Assembly (NCBI GenBank): GCA_946886245.1
Contig: CAMPIF010000044.1
Span: 1-15,242, forward strand
Reading direction: 5' to 3'
Source: Ectopseudomonas composti
GTDB taxonomy: Bacteria > Pseudomonadota > Gammaproteobacteria > Pseudomonadales > Pseudomonadaceae
Length of the DNA stretch: 15,242 nucleotides
The position numbers and the translations under genes were made by a program. Each line of letters starts with the position of its first letter. Position 1 is the first letter of the stretch. Below, piece after piece: positions 6,860-15,242 of the stretch. The notes under the pieces were generated by a model. The model was not told the origin of the DNA. It made no database searches and saw only the letters and a program-made list of their open reading frames with translations.

Positions 6860-8158
6860 TTACAGCTTGGTCTCGACGTAGGCTTCGTCGCGGATCTGGC
6901 GCAGCCAGGCCTGCAGTTCCTCGTCGTACTTGCGGTTGCGCAGCAGGTTTGCGGCCTGCTGTTCGCGGAACTGCACGCTGCTGTCGGTGGCGCGGCGGCC
7001 CATGACCTGCAGCACGTGCCAGCCGTACGGGCTTCTGAAGGGTTTGGACAACTCGCCGCTGGGGGTGTCGTTCATCACTTCGCGGAATTCGGGAACCAGC
7101 GCGTTGGGGTCGATCCAGTTCAGGTCGCCGCCATTGAGCGCGGAGCCCGGATCTTCGGAGAAGCTCTTCGCCAGTTCGGCGAAGTCCTCGCCGGCGACGA
7201 TGCGGTCATGCAGGCGCTCGACCAGGCGAAGGGTTTCCGTCTCGCTGCGAATCTCGCTGGGCTTGATCAGGATGTGGCGCACATGCACTTCGTCACGCAC
7301 CTGGGTGTCGCCGCCGCGTTTCTCGATCAGCTTGAGGATGATGAAACCGCCCGGGGTTCGCACCGGTTCGGTGACTTCACCCGGGTTCAGCTGGCTGATC
7401 ATGCTGTCGAACGGAGGCGGCAACTGGCCGGCCTTGCGCCAGCCCATTTCACCACCTTCCAGGGCGTTCTCGCTGGCAGAGCGAGAGACGGCCAGCTGGG
7501 CGAAGTCCGCACCTTGCTGCAGTTGCTGATACAGCTCCTGCGCCTGACGGTCGGCGGCCTGGATTTCGCTGGAGGACGCGCCCTCGGAAACCGGAATCAG
7601 GATATTGGCCAGACGGAACTCTTCCGACAGCTGCATCTTGCCCAGGTCAGAGGCGAGAAAGTTCTGCACTTCCTGGTCGGTGACCTGGATGCGTTCGGCC
7701 ACGCGGCGCTGGCGCACACGGCTGATGATCATCTCGCGACGCACCTGATCGCGGGCGTCTGCATAGGACAGACCGTCGCGTGCCAGGGCCTCACGGAACT
7801 GCTCCAGGCTCATGCCGTTACGCTGGGCGATGGTGCCCATGGCCTGGTTCAGTTCTTCGTCGGTGATGCGGATGCCGGAGCGATCGCCGATCTGCAGCTG
7901 GATGTTCTCGATGATCAGGCGTTCGAGCACCTGCTGACTGAGTACGTTATCGGGAGGCAGGGCGCCACCGCGCTTGTCGATGGTCTGTTGCACTTCACGC
8001 AGGCGCGCGTCGAGCTGGCTCTGCATGACCACGTCGTTGTCGACGATGGCCACGACGCGATCCAGTGGGCGAACCTGGGCCTGAGCCGTTGCCGCCAGCA
8101 GTGCTGCGCCCAACAGCAGGGGGCGCAGGCGATCAGAAAGCTTGGTCTTCACGTTCAC
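6860..8158 (-). CDS. surA: Periplasmic chaperone / peptidyl-prolyl isomerase SurA
   Basis: Encodes 432 residues from a GTG start. The reading [13 protein letters not shown] gives a clean signal peptide (cleavage near ATAQA|QVR, residue 27), and AAGG lies five bases upstream of the GTG. The N-terminal SurA chaperone domain (about 28-175) begins [13 protein letters not shown]. Two parvulin domains follow: about 180-282 ([13 protein letters not shown]) and about 292-388 (RHILIKP...[16 protein letters not shown]...PYGWHVLQV). A C-terminal helix of the chaperone module closes the protein. SurA escorts unfolded outer-membrane proteins, including LptD itself, to the BAM complex. The gene overlaps the lptD end by 26 bases. 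The same frame is open 17 codons further upstream, but that would place extra residues before the signal peptide. Confidence 0.97.
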   Translation of the reverse strand: MNVKTKLSDRLRPLLLGAALLAATAQAQVRPLDRVVAIVDNDVVMQSQLDARLREVQQTIDKRGGALPPDNVLSQQVLERLIIENIQLQIGDRSGIRITDEELNQAMGTIAQRNGMSLEQFREALARDGLSYADARDQVRREMIISRVRQRRVAERIQVTDQEVQNFLASDLGKMQLSEEFRLANILIPVSEGASSSEIQAADRQAQELYQQLQQGADFAQLAVSRSASENALEGGEMGWRKAGQLPPPFDSMISQLNPGEVTEPVRTPGGFIILKLIEKRGGDTQVRDEVHVRHILIKPSEIRSETETLRLVERLHDRIVAGEDFAELAKSFSEDPGSALNGGDLNWIDPNALVPEFREVMNDTPSGELSKPFRSPYGWHVLQVMGRRATDSSVQFREQQAANLLRNRKYDEELQAWLRQIRDEAYVETKL

Positions 8159-10943
8159 GGTAACCTTGAATGCCTTGGTCGAGGAAAGATTCCACCTTGT
8201 TGCCAACAACGCCGCCGAGGCCCTTGAGGACGATCTGCAGGAAGATGCCGCGGTCCGGCTCGTCGTTGCGCGATGGGTCGAGGCTGACTTCGTCGTAATC
8301 GATCCAGTAGCGGTTGATCAGGCGCAGTTTCCAGCAGCAGCTGTCGTATTCGAAACCGCCGAAGGCTTCGAGGGTACGGTTGCGGCCGTAGTCGTACTGC
8401 CAGCGCGAGATCAGGCTCCACTGTGGAGCCAGCGGCCAGATGACGGAGAAGTCATGCTGGTCGATCTTGTAGTAGTTCTTGATGTAGTTGGGGCTATCGG
8501 GAGTTCCGTAGTCCGGGTTGCTCGTCCAGGTACCGCTGTCACGGTCGTAGCGTACGGTGTCGTTACGATAGCGATAGCCGAAGTTGACGATCTTGTTCGG
8601 ATTGGCTTCCGGCTGGTAATGGAACATTGCGCTGCCCGAGCGGGTGGCGTGCTGGTCCGGATCCCAGTTGAAGGTCGAGGAGAAGCGCCAGTCGCGGTTG
8701 AAGCGATACAGGTACTCCAGCGCATAAGGCGAAACGTCGGCGGTGGATTCCTGGCGGGCACGGTAATCGATACCTGGCAGTTGAACCTTGCGGTCTTCGA
8801 AGTAGAAGGCCTGGCCGATGCTGAAACGCTGACGCTCGAAGCCGTTCGACTCGATCCAGCGGCTGGTCACGCCCAGCGACAGCTTGTTCTCGTCACCGAT
8901 GCGATCCTTGCCGCTGAAGCGGTTCTCACGCCACAGCGAGGCATAGCTGAAGGTCGGCTCGCCGGTGTCGAAGACCGGGATATCGACCTGGTCTTCTTCC
9001 GGCACATAGAGATAGAACGCGCGTGGCTCCAGGGTCTGGCGGGCGTCTTTGCCGAACAGCTGGGTGTTGCGATCGAAATACAGGCCGCTGTCGACGCTGA
9101 ACAGGCCGACGCCACGGTTGGGCGAACGCTTGTAGTCGACGCCGAACCACTGACTATTCGGGTTGAGAGGGTCGTTCGTTGCGCTGGCAAGATCTGCCTT
9201 GCCCTGAGCGTCCAGGTTGACCTGGTACTGCGTCTGCAGGTACTTGACCTGAGGCTTGACGAAGCCCCAGCTCCAGTTCAGCGGCAGGGCAACACCTGGC
9301 TCCAGGTGCAGGCGTTCGCCGTCTGCGCGGTTGAGGCCGGTCAGACGGGCGTCGTACCAGAGGTCTTGCGGGCGGCCGGTCACGCCGTCCTCGTCGACGA
9401 AGAAGCCCGAACGCAGGTTGCGATCGAAGCGTACGTATTCGGTGCCGTAGGTGAAGTCCAGGCCACCTGGATTGAACGGCAGCTTGCCGTCCAGGGTGAT
9501 CTGCGGCAGACGATCATAAGGCGTCACATCGGTGATGTTGGCCAGTTCGTATGCATGCACGTTCAGGCGTGCGGTATAGCTGCCACCGCGATAGGTCAGG
9601 GTGCCGCGCTGGTCGACGTAGGTTTGCTTGTCGATGCCCAGGTCGGTATCGAGATCCTGGAAGTAGTAGGGGTCGCTGATATTGGTGTAGTCGACCTCGG
9701 CGAGCAGGCGCGAGTTGAGCCCCTGCTTGTGTTGCCAGCTGTACATCCAGCGCTGGTCTTCGTACTCGGACTGCAGTTTGCGCTCGTCTTCGCTGTCGTT
9801 CAGCCATGCGCCGCCGACCTGGCCTTCGCTGCTCTCGGTCAGGTAACGGAACTCACCTTCCATCAGCAGGCCGCGTTGGGCCATGTAGGTCGGGTACAGC
9901 GTGGCGTCGTAGTTCGGCGCCAGGTTGAAGTAGTACGGCGTTTGCAGCGAGAAGCCGTTGCTGCTCGACGTGCCGATGCTGGGTGGCAGGAAGCCGGACT
10001 GGCGACGGTCGTCGATCGGGAAGTAGATGTACGGGGTGTAGAACACCGGAATGTCCTTGACCCGCAGCGTCACGTTGGTGGCGGTGCCGAAGCCGGTCGC
10101 CGGGTTCAGGGTGACGTTGTTGCCCTTCAGGTGCCAGGCATTGTCGCCCGGTTCGCAGCGGGTGTAGGTACCATCCTTGAGGCGGATGATCGCGGTCTCT
10201 TCGCGCTTGGCGTAGAGCGCGCTGCCGCGCACGTGGGCCTGGTGCATCACGTATTCGGCGTTGTCGATACGGGCTTCGCCGTTATCCAGCTGCAGTTCGG
10301 CGCGGTCGCCAACCACCAGCGTGCCCTTGTCGCGCAGGCGTACGTTGCCGACCAGTTCACCACGGTTTTCCGTCTGGTGCAGGCTGGCTTCGTCGGCCTC
10401 GACCTGCATGCCGGACTGACGCAGGACGACGTCGCCTGCGAGCGTGGCGATCTGCTTTTCCTGCTCGAAGCGCGAGGCTTTGGCGGAAATGAACATCGGC
10501 GCCTCGTCCAGCGGCGTGGTGTCATCCATGCCCGGACGCAGCGGCTCTACGTAGGCGCCAGCGCAGTAAGGACCGGCCTCGGCCAGTTGCGCGGCAGTCA
10601 ACTTGTCGCGCGGGACCCAGTCCAGGTGACTGTAATCAGGACTGCGCGAGGCGAGGGCACGGCCCTTGCTCTCGGTGACCAGCACCGGGGCGGCATCCTG
10701 CTTGGCCACCGCCTGGCTGGTAGCACCACCGGTGCTGACAGCATCACGGCTGTGCACTGGGCGCGGAGGCAGGGTGCTGGCCGCCGATTTCGGCGCGCAG
10801 GCCCAACCGCCCGTGGGCGACGCCTGGCAATCGTATTGCTCGGCGGCAAAGGACTGTAGGCTGAACGCGGGCTGTAGGGCCAGGAGGCTGCCGGTGACCA
10901 GCAGCGGGAATTTTTTGCGGAACGCGGGGTATTTTACTGCCAT
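8133..10943 (-). CDS. lptD: LPS-assembly protein LptD (OstA/Imp)
   Basis: Encodes 936 residues, close to the ~924 of P. aeruginosa LptD. It is the outer-membrane beta-barrel that, with LptE, inserts LPS into the outer leaflet. It starts [20 protein letters not shown] with a signal peptide cleaved near SFAA (33/34). A Pseudomonas-type N-terminal extension (about 35-145) with C39, C49 and C127 precedes the OstA/LptA-like beta-jellyroll (about 148-275, C263). The rest is barrel, with the adjacent pair C869-C870 (YDSCCWKL) that forms the essential disulfides with N-terminal cysteines in E. coli LptD. The Shine-Dalgarno is poor: AGGAAG is 14 bases away. The upstream reading through the divergent promoter has no family character. 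Confidence 0.97.
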   Translation of the reverse strand: MAVKYPAFRKKFPLLVTGSLLALQPAFSLQSFAAEQYDCQASPTGGWACAPKSAASTLPPRPVHSRDAVSTGGATSQAVAKQDAAPVLVTESKGRALASRSPDYSHLDWVPRDKLTAAQLAEAGPYCAGAYVEPLRPGMDDTTPLDEAPMFISAKASRFEQEKQIATLAGDVVLRQSGMQVEADEASLHQTENRGELVGNVRLRDKGTLVVGDRAELQLDNGEARIDNAEYVMHQAHVRGSALYAKREETAIIRLKDGTYTRCEPGDNAWHLKGNNVTLNPATGFGTATNVTLRVKDIPVFYTPYIYFPIDDRRQSGFLPPSIGTSSSNGFSLQTPYYFNLAPNYDATLYPTYMAQRGLLMEGEFRYLTESSEGQVGGAWLNDSEDERKLQSEYEDQRWMYSWQHKQGLNSRLLAEVDYTNISDPYYFQDLDTDLGIDKQTYVDQRGTLTYRGGSYTARLNVHAYELANITDVTPYDRLPQITLDGKLPFNPGGLDFTYGTEYVRFDRNLRSGFFVDEDGVTGRPQDLWYDARLTGLNRADGERLHLEPGVALPLNWSWGFVKPQVKYLQTQYQVNLDAQGKADLASATNDPLNPNSQWFGVDYKRSPNRGVGLFSVDSGLYFDRNTQLFGKDARQTLEPRAFYLYVPEEDQVDIPVFDTGEPTFSYASLWRENRFSGKDRIGDENKLSLGVTSRWIESNGFERQRFSIGQAFYFEDRKVQLPGIDYRARQESTADVSPYALEYLYRFNRDWRFSSTFNWDPDQHATRSGSAMFHYQPEANPNKIVNFGYRYRNDTVRYDRDSGTWTSNPDYGTPDSPNYIKNYYKIDQHDFSVIWPLAPQWSLISRWQYDYGRNRTLEAFGGFEYDSCCWKLRLINRYWIDYDEVSLDPSRNDEPDRGIFLQIVLKGLGGVVGNKVESFLDQGIQGYREREDQAF

Positions 10944-11067
10944 CTTGTTAGTCCGGGCTTCCTGCGCGCTATCGGCCCAGGGGCCGCACGCCTCTCGATG
11001 GGCTGAAAAAGATGCTGGATAATAAAGCATGACCCGCGCAACGGCTAGCGCCGTCGGAGACCCCTTG
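10944..11067. promoter_or_regulatory. Divergent lptD / amgK promoter region
   Basis: These 124 bases separate two divergent start codons. The only AT-rich stretch is 11004-11030 (GAAAAAGATGCTGGATAATAAAGC); read on the minus strand it contains TATTAT, five of six to TATAAT, suited to lptD. No strong -35 is visible either way, and I saw no clear AlgU/sigma-E GAACTT-TCTGA pair. Two perfect hairpins flank the core: CGGCCC-AG-GGGCCG (10973-10986) in the lptD leader and ACGGC-TAGC-GCCGT (11041-11054) just before the amgK RBS. Confidence 0.5.
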
Positions 11068-12761
<1,694 letters not shown>

Positions 12762-13523
12762 GTGTTGTGGCCGGCGACCCTGCTCGGTGCTGCCGCCGGC
12801 CTCGCCCTGGCCAGCATCCCGGGTGCTCTGCTGGGCGGTCTGCTCGGGCAGGTGCTGGATCGCCGTCTGCGCCTGCATGGCTGGGACAATCTGCGTGAGC
12901 GTCTGGGCGGTCGTGCGGCGCCGACGGATGACGAGCTGCTGTTTCTGATGCTGGGGCGTCTGGCCAAGAGCGACGGCCGGGTAGTGCAGAGCCATATCCA
13001 GCAGGCACGCTCGGAAATGCAGCGGCTGGGATTGGACCCGGCGGCTCAGCGGCGCGCCATCGAGGCTTTCTCCCGTGGCAAGACCGGGCGTGACAGCTTG
13101 CGTGCCCCGCTGCAGCGTCAGCGCGAGCGCGCCGATGCCATGCTGCGAGCCTGCTGGCGCATGGCCTGGGTCGATGGACGGGTGTCGGCCAGCGAGCATG
13201 AACTGATCCTGCTCTGGGGCAAGTGGCTCGGCTGGGACAGTGCCCGGCTCGATAGCCTGGGCGAGCAATACGCGCCGCGTCGCAGTCAGCAGCCGGCACC
13301 GGCTGGCGGCAGTTACCAGGAGGCGCTGCGGCTATTGGGTGTGAATGAAGGCAGCGAGCCGGAGCAGATCAAGCGCGCCTACCGGCGGCTGCTCAGCCGG
13401 CATCACCCGGACAAACTGGCCGGCTCCGGCGCCTCGCCCGAGCGCATTCGTGAAGCCACCGACACCACGCGCCAATTGCATCAGGCCTATGCGCTGATTC
13501 GCCAGCGCCGAGGGATTCGCTAG
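12762..13523 (+). CDS. djlA: DjlA-like membrane-anchored TerB/J-domain co-chaperone
   Basis: Encodes 253 residues starting at GTG directly after the murU TAG, with AGGAGG eight bases upstream inside murU. An N-terminal Gly/Ala/Leu-rich segment (about 4-31, GLALASIPGALLGGLLGQ) is a single membrane helix of glycine-zipper type. A TerB-like helical domain (about 57-165) with two repeats around KSDGRV and WVDGRVS follows. A C-terminal J domain (about 184-250) has HPD at 215-217 in LSRHHPDKL. DjlA proteins stimulate DnaK ATPase at the inner-membrane cytoplasmic face and affect capsule and envelope-stress signalling in E. coli. The order TM-TerB-J matches DjlA. A link to cell-wall recycling is inferred only from the operon position. 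Confidence 0.88.
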   Translation: MLWPATLLGAAAGLALASIPGALLGGLLGQVLDRRLRLHGWDNLRERLGGRAAPTDDELLFLMLGRLAKSDGRVVQSHIQQARSEMQRLGLDPAAQRRAIEAFSRGKTGRDSLRAPLQRQRERADAMLRACWRMAWVDGRVSASEHELILLWGKWLGWDSARLDSLGEQYAPRRSQQPAPAGGSYQEALRLLGVNEGSEPEQIKRAYRRLLSRHHPDKLAGSGASPERIREATDTTRQLHQAYALIRQRRGIR

Positions 13524-13550
13524 CAGGTATTTGTTCAGCCGCCTGCTAGC
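13519..13550. terminator. Shared inverted repeat at the djlA / DUF3530 convergence
   Basis: GCTAGCAGG (13519-13527) and CCTGCTAGC (13542-13550) form a perfect 9-bp inverted repeat with a 14-base loop. The djlA stop TAG lies in the left arm and the DUF3530 stop TAG in the right arm. No long T-run follows on either strand, so it may be a weak bidirectional terminator or a 3'-end stabiliser for both messages. Confidence 0.5.
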
Positions 13551-14547
13551 TGCCTGCAGCGCGTATATGCTGCGTCAGCCAGCCGCGTAGACGGCGGTAG
13601 AGCTGCTCTTGCTGAATATCCAGGTTACCCGGCAGGGCTTTCATCGACACCTGTATGTACGTGGGCAGCTTGGCTCGCTTGCTCGCCTGCAGGCGCTTCA
13701 AGGCAGCCGCGCGGTCGGTGGCTTGATCCTTGTAGAAGAAGTCGCCGGTGGCCACGGCCAGCTGTGTGACCATTTCATCCAGTGGCGGCGCGAAGCCGGC
13801 AGGTAGCTCGGCCGCCACCATCAGCAGATTCTGCACGTTGTCCGGCTGGCGTTCGCTCAGGTAGCGCGCCGCCCAGTAGGCGCCACTGCCGTGACCGAGG
13901 AGGACGATTTCCCTGGCCTGCTGCTGCTGGCTGGCGAAGGCGATGGCGGCATCGATGCGGGCCAGCACCCGTTCGACATGTGCCTGACGCCTTTGCTCTG
14001 GGCTGATGGTGCCGCTGTCCGCCGCTTGTGCCGCCTCGTCTACGGTCGCTTCGGGCGGGCTTTCGGCGGCTGGAGTGCTCTCGGTGGTTGCCGTGTCGCC
14101 TGGCGGGGCCGCTGTTGCAGCGCTCGCCTGGCGCAGTGGCAGCGGGTCACCGTCCGGGTCCGGCAGTGTCAGGCTCAGACTGTGCCAGCCGGCGTCGGGC
14201 AGCTTGCGCCGCAGCGGGCCGATCGCGGCGGCGCCGTCGGCGTTTTCCACATCGCCGGGCAGCAGAATCACCGCGCCACTGGGTTCGCCGACGTTGGCGG
14301 GTAGCCACAGGGCGAGAAAAGTGTCGGTGCCGGCCTGCAGCATCTGCTGTTCACGTTTGTCCAGACGTTGCTCCAGCGTGTGCGCCTCGCTGACGCTGCG
14401 CTCGGGCAGCAGCGGGCGTTCGCTGGAAGTCGATGTTTCGGCCTCGTCGGGCGTCGCGTTCTGGGTGTCCTCGGGCGACTCCTGCGCCCAGCTCGTGGCG
14501 GCGAAGAGCAGGCAGAAACCGAGCAGTGCGAGTGAGTGGGGGGGCAT
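13546..14547 (-). CDS. DUF3530 family exported alpha/beta-hydrolase-like protein
   Basis: Encodes 333 residues starting MPPHSLALLGFCLLFAATSW with AAGGAG upstream. The signal peptide probably ends at SWA (residue 21), so the protein is periplasmic. After an acidic linker comes HTLEQRLDKREQQML, then a strand LALWLPANVG and GAVILLPGD, then an Ala/Pro/Thr/Glu-rich low-complexity insert (about 140-188). IVLLGHGSGAYWAARYL follows, with a G-H-G-S-G nucleophile elbow (S221). The fold resembles an alpha/beta hydrolase, but a full Ser-His-Asp triad is not obvious to me, and the DUF3530 function is unknown. It converges on djlA and diverges from the sensor gene. The frame is open 33 codons upstream without an RBS. 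A C7 tract makes up codons 2-3 and part of 4. Confidence 0.88.
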   Translation of the reverse strand: MPPHSLALLGFCLLFAATSWAQESPEDTQNATPDEAETSTSSERPLLPERSVSEAHTLEQRLDKREQQMLQAGTDTFLALWLPANVGEPSGAVILLPGDVENADGAAAIGPLRRKLPDAGWHSLSLTLPDPDGDPLPLRQASAATAAPPGDTATTESTPAAESPPEATVDEAAQAADSGTISPEQRRQAHVERVLARIDAAIAFASQQQQAREIVLLGHGSGAYWAARYLSERQPDNVQNLLMVAAELPAGFAPPLDEMVTQLAVATGDFFYKDQATDRAAALKRLQASKRAKLPTYIQVSMKALPGNLDIQQEQLYRRLRGWLTQHIRAAGS

Positions 14548-14575
14548 CGATGAAGCTCCTTGGGGGCTGCTACAG

Positions 14576-14604
14576 AGCCTAATGCCGAGCTCCGCTTTTG
14601 TCAG
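14576..14604 (-). promoter_or_regulatory. Candidate promoter of the DUF3530 gene
   Basis: On the minus strand CTGACA (14604-14599) is followed after 17 bases by TAGGCT (14581-14576). The -35 matches five of six and the -10 three of six. Transcription would begin about 20 bases before the DUF3530 ATG. The 113-base spacer must also hold the divergent sensor-gene promoter; TTGTCA at 14598-14603 overlaps this -35, but no good partner -10 is visible. Confidence 0.35.
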
Positions 14605-14660
14605 GCGATTAGCGCAAGACTGGAGTAAGGTAGGGGATCGCGTCACCGGATTCGCCGTGC

Positions 14661-15242
14661 ATGAACTCCCTTCTCCGTTCCCTCGCCCTCCTGCTGATGC
14701 TGGCTGTTTCCTCCGCCTGGGCCGAGAGCACGCGCATGCCCTTGCGCCCCGTTTTCGATGCCGAGCAGCGCGCCTGGCTCAGGGAGCATCCGGTGCTGCG
14801 CGTGGGCCTGATTCAGCAGGCGCCCTGGGTACTGCGTGACCAGAACCGACAGTTGACGGGCGCCAATGTCGAACTGATGCAGCGTCTGCTCGAAGGCATG
14901 GGTGTCGCCCCCGATTGGCGCTTGTATCCGAATCTGGAAGCCCTGGAGCGTGCCGCCGGTGCAGGCGAGGTGGACCTGGCCCCAGGCCTGCAGCAGACAC
15001 CGGCTGGCCTGCGCATCTGGCACTACTCCATGCCTTACCTGCGCGTGCCGCATCTGGTGGTCGGCGAGCGCAGCGGCAATGGCGCGGTGGATCTCGACCA
15101 ACTGCCGCTGGAGCAGAGGGTCGCGTTGCGCATGCCCAGTCAGGCTGCCGAATACCTGGAGGGCACTCATACCAACCTGCGTCTGCACGCGACGACTTCG
15201 GAGCGTTCGGCGTTGCTCCTGGTTCTGAATCAGGAAGTCAGC
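14661..15242 (+). CDS. Periplasmic solute-binding sensor domain, probable sensor histidine kinase (AgtS-like), 3'-truncated
   Basis: The first 194 codons are open to the window edge. A signal peptide MNSLLRSLALLLMLAVSSAW ends near AWA|E (residue 21). Next comes a bacterial extracellular solute-binding (SBP_bac_3) domain: AWLREHPVLRVGLIQQAPWVL, then TGANVELMQRLLEGMGV, then LERAAGAGEVDLAPGLQQTPAG and YLRVPHLVVG. The AEQRAWLREHPVLRVG opening is typical of BvgS-like sensor kinases and of transport-type binding proteins. The position beside DUF3530 corresponds, from memory, to P. aeruginosa PA0600 (AgtS, sensor for the agtABCD gamma-aminobutyrate/5-aminovalerate uptake genes). No kinase region is visible, so this is inferred. 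The ATG is the only plausible start after an in-frame TAG at 14631, yet it has no Shine-Dalgarno. Confidence 0.8.
   Translation, partial: MNSLLRSLALLLMLAVSSAWAESTRMPLRPVFDAEQRAWLREHPVLRVGLIQQAPWVLRDQNRQLTGANVELMQRLLEGMGVAPDWRLYPNLEALERAAGAGEVDLAPGLQQTPAGLRIWHYSMPYLRVPHLVVGERSGNGAVDLDQLPLEQRVALRMPSQAAEYLEGTHTNLRLHATTSERSALLLVLNQEVS

Noticed and set aside
6575..8227. 550-codon open frame on the plus strand opposite surA and the pdxA start
   Set aside because: Runs antisense through two confirmed genes and the surA terminator, and its composition is that of a shadow frame.
8142..10859. 905-codon open frame on the plus strand opposite lptD
   Set aside because: It is a mirror of the lptD codon pattern in GC-rich DNA. 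The translation is repetitive Val/Ala/Leu/Asp-rich with no domain, and no RBS is evident. lptD on the other strand is unmistakable.
14643..15188. 181-codon minus-strand frame opposite the sensor gene
   Set aside because: The plus-strand reading has a signal peptide and a solute-binding domain; the minus frame shows only shadow composition.

Overview
The window is a compact stretch of ordinary chromosome from a high-GC gammaproteobacterium, almost certainly a Pseudomonas. Every gene has a recognisable Pseudomonas-type product. From memory, the gene order matches the P. aeruginosa PAO1 segment around PA0587-PA0600. The intergenic DNA carries short repeats of the kind common in this genus: a REP-like inverted pair built on GCCCGGATGCAATCC, and GCAAGCTGCAAG-type repeats. 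I see no mobile element, CRISPR array, tRNA, rRNA, phage gene or defence island.

Left part (1-2854, minus strand): the 3'-truncated yeaH (DUF444/UPF0229, VWA-like) follows prkA, a AAA+ serine protein kinase. These are two members of the conserved prkA-yeaH-ycgB stress/stationary-phase module. The third member would lie to the left, outside the window. The yeaH ribosome binding site sits in a small GC hairpin next to an inverted-repeat spacer. The 280-base prkA leader holds a GGTAAC-N11-GTTACC palindrome and a weak promoter candidate.

Middle (3135-10943, minus strand, transcribed right to left): lptD, surA, pdxA, rsmA, apaG, apaH, then glpE. This is the classic outer-membrane-biogenesis and housekeeping cluster. 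lptD and surA overlap by 26 bases, with surA using a GTG start, and apaG-apaH share a TGATG junction. A strong intrinsic terminator lies between surA and pdxA. TAAACTG, a possible -10 element, recurs just upstream of pdxA, rsmA and apaG, so the cluster is probably split into subunits. A REPIN-like element fills the pdxA-rsmA gap.

Right part (11068-13523, plus strand): amgK-murU-djlA is tightly packed (4-base overlap, then zero gap) and diverges from lptD across a 124-base promoter region. AmgK and MurU form the MurNAc recycling bypass to UDP-MurNAc. DjlA is a membrane-anchored J-domain co-chaperone. The divergent arrangement joins two envelope pathways: LPS export/OMP assembly and peptidoglycan recycling.

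Right edge: a periplasmic DUF3530 protein (minus) converges on djlA. A perfect 9-bp inverted repeat contains both stop codons. A divergent, truncated gene (plus) begins with a signal peptide and a solute-binding-protein-type sensor domain, probably the periplasmic end of a sensor histidine kinase (AgtS-like by position).

I did not find a convincing undescribed system. The points worth a second look are regulatory and structural: the terminator inside the surA-pdxA junction, the recurrent TAAACTG element, the structured yeaH RBS, the shared stop-codon hairpin, and the C7 tract just after the DUF3530 start codon.
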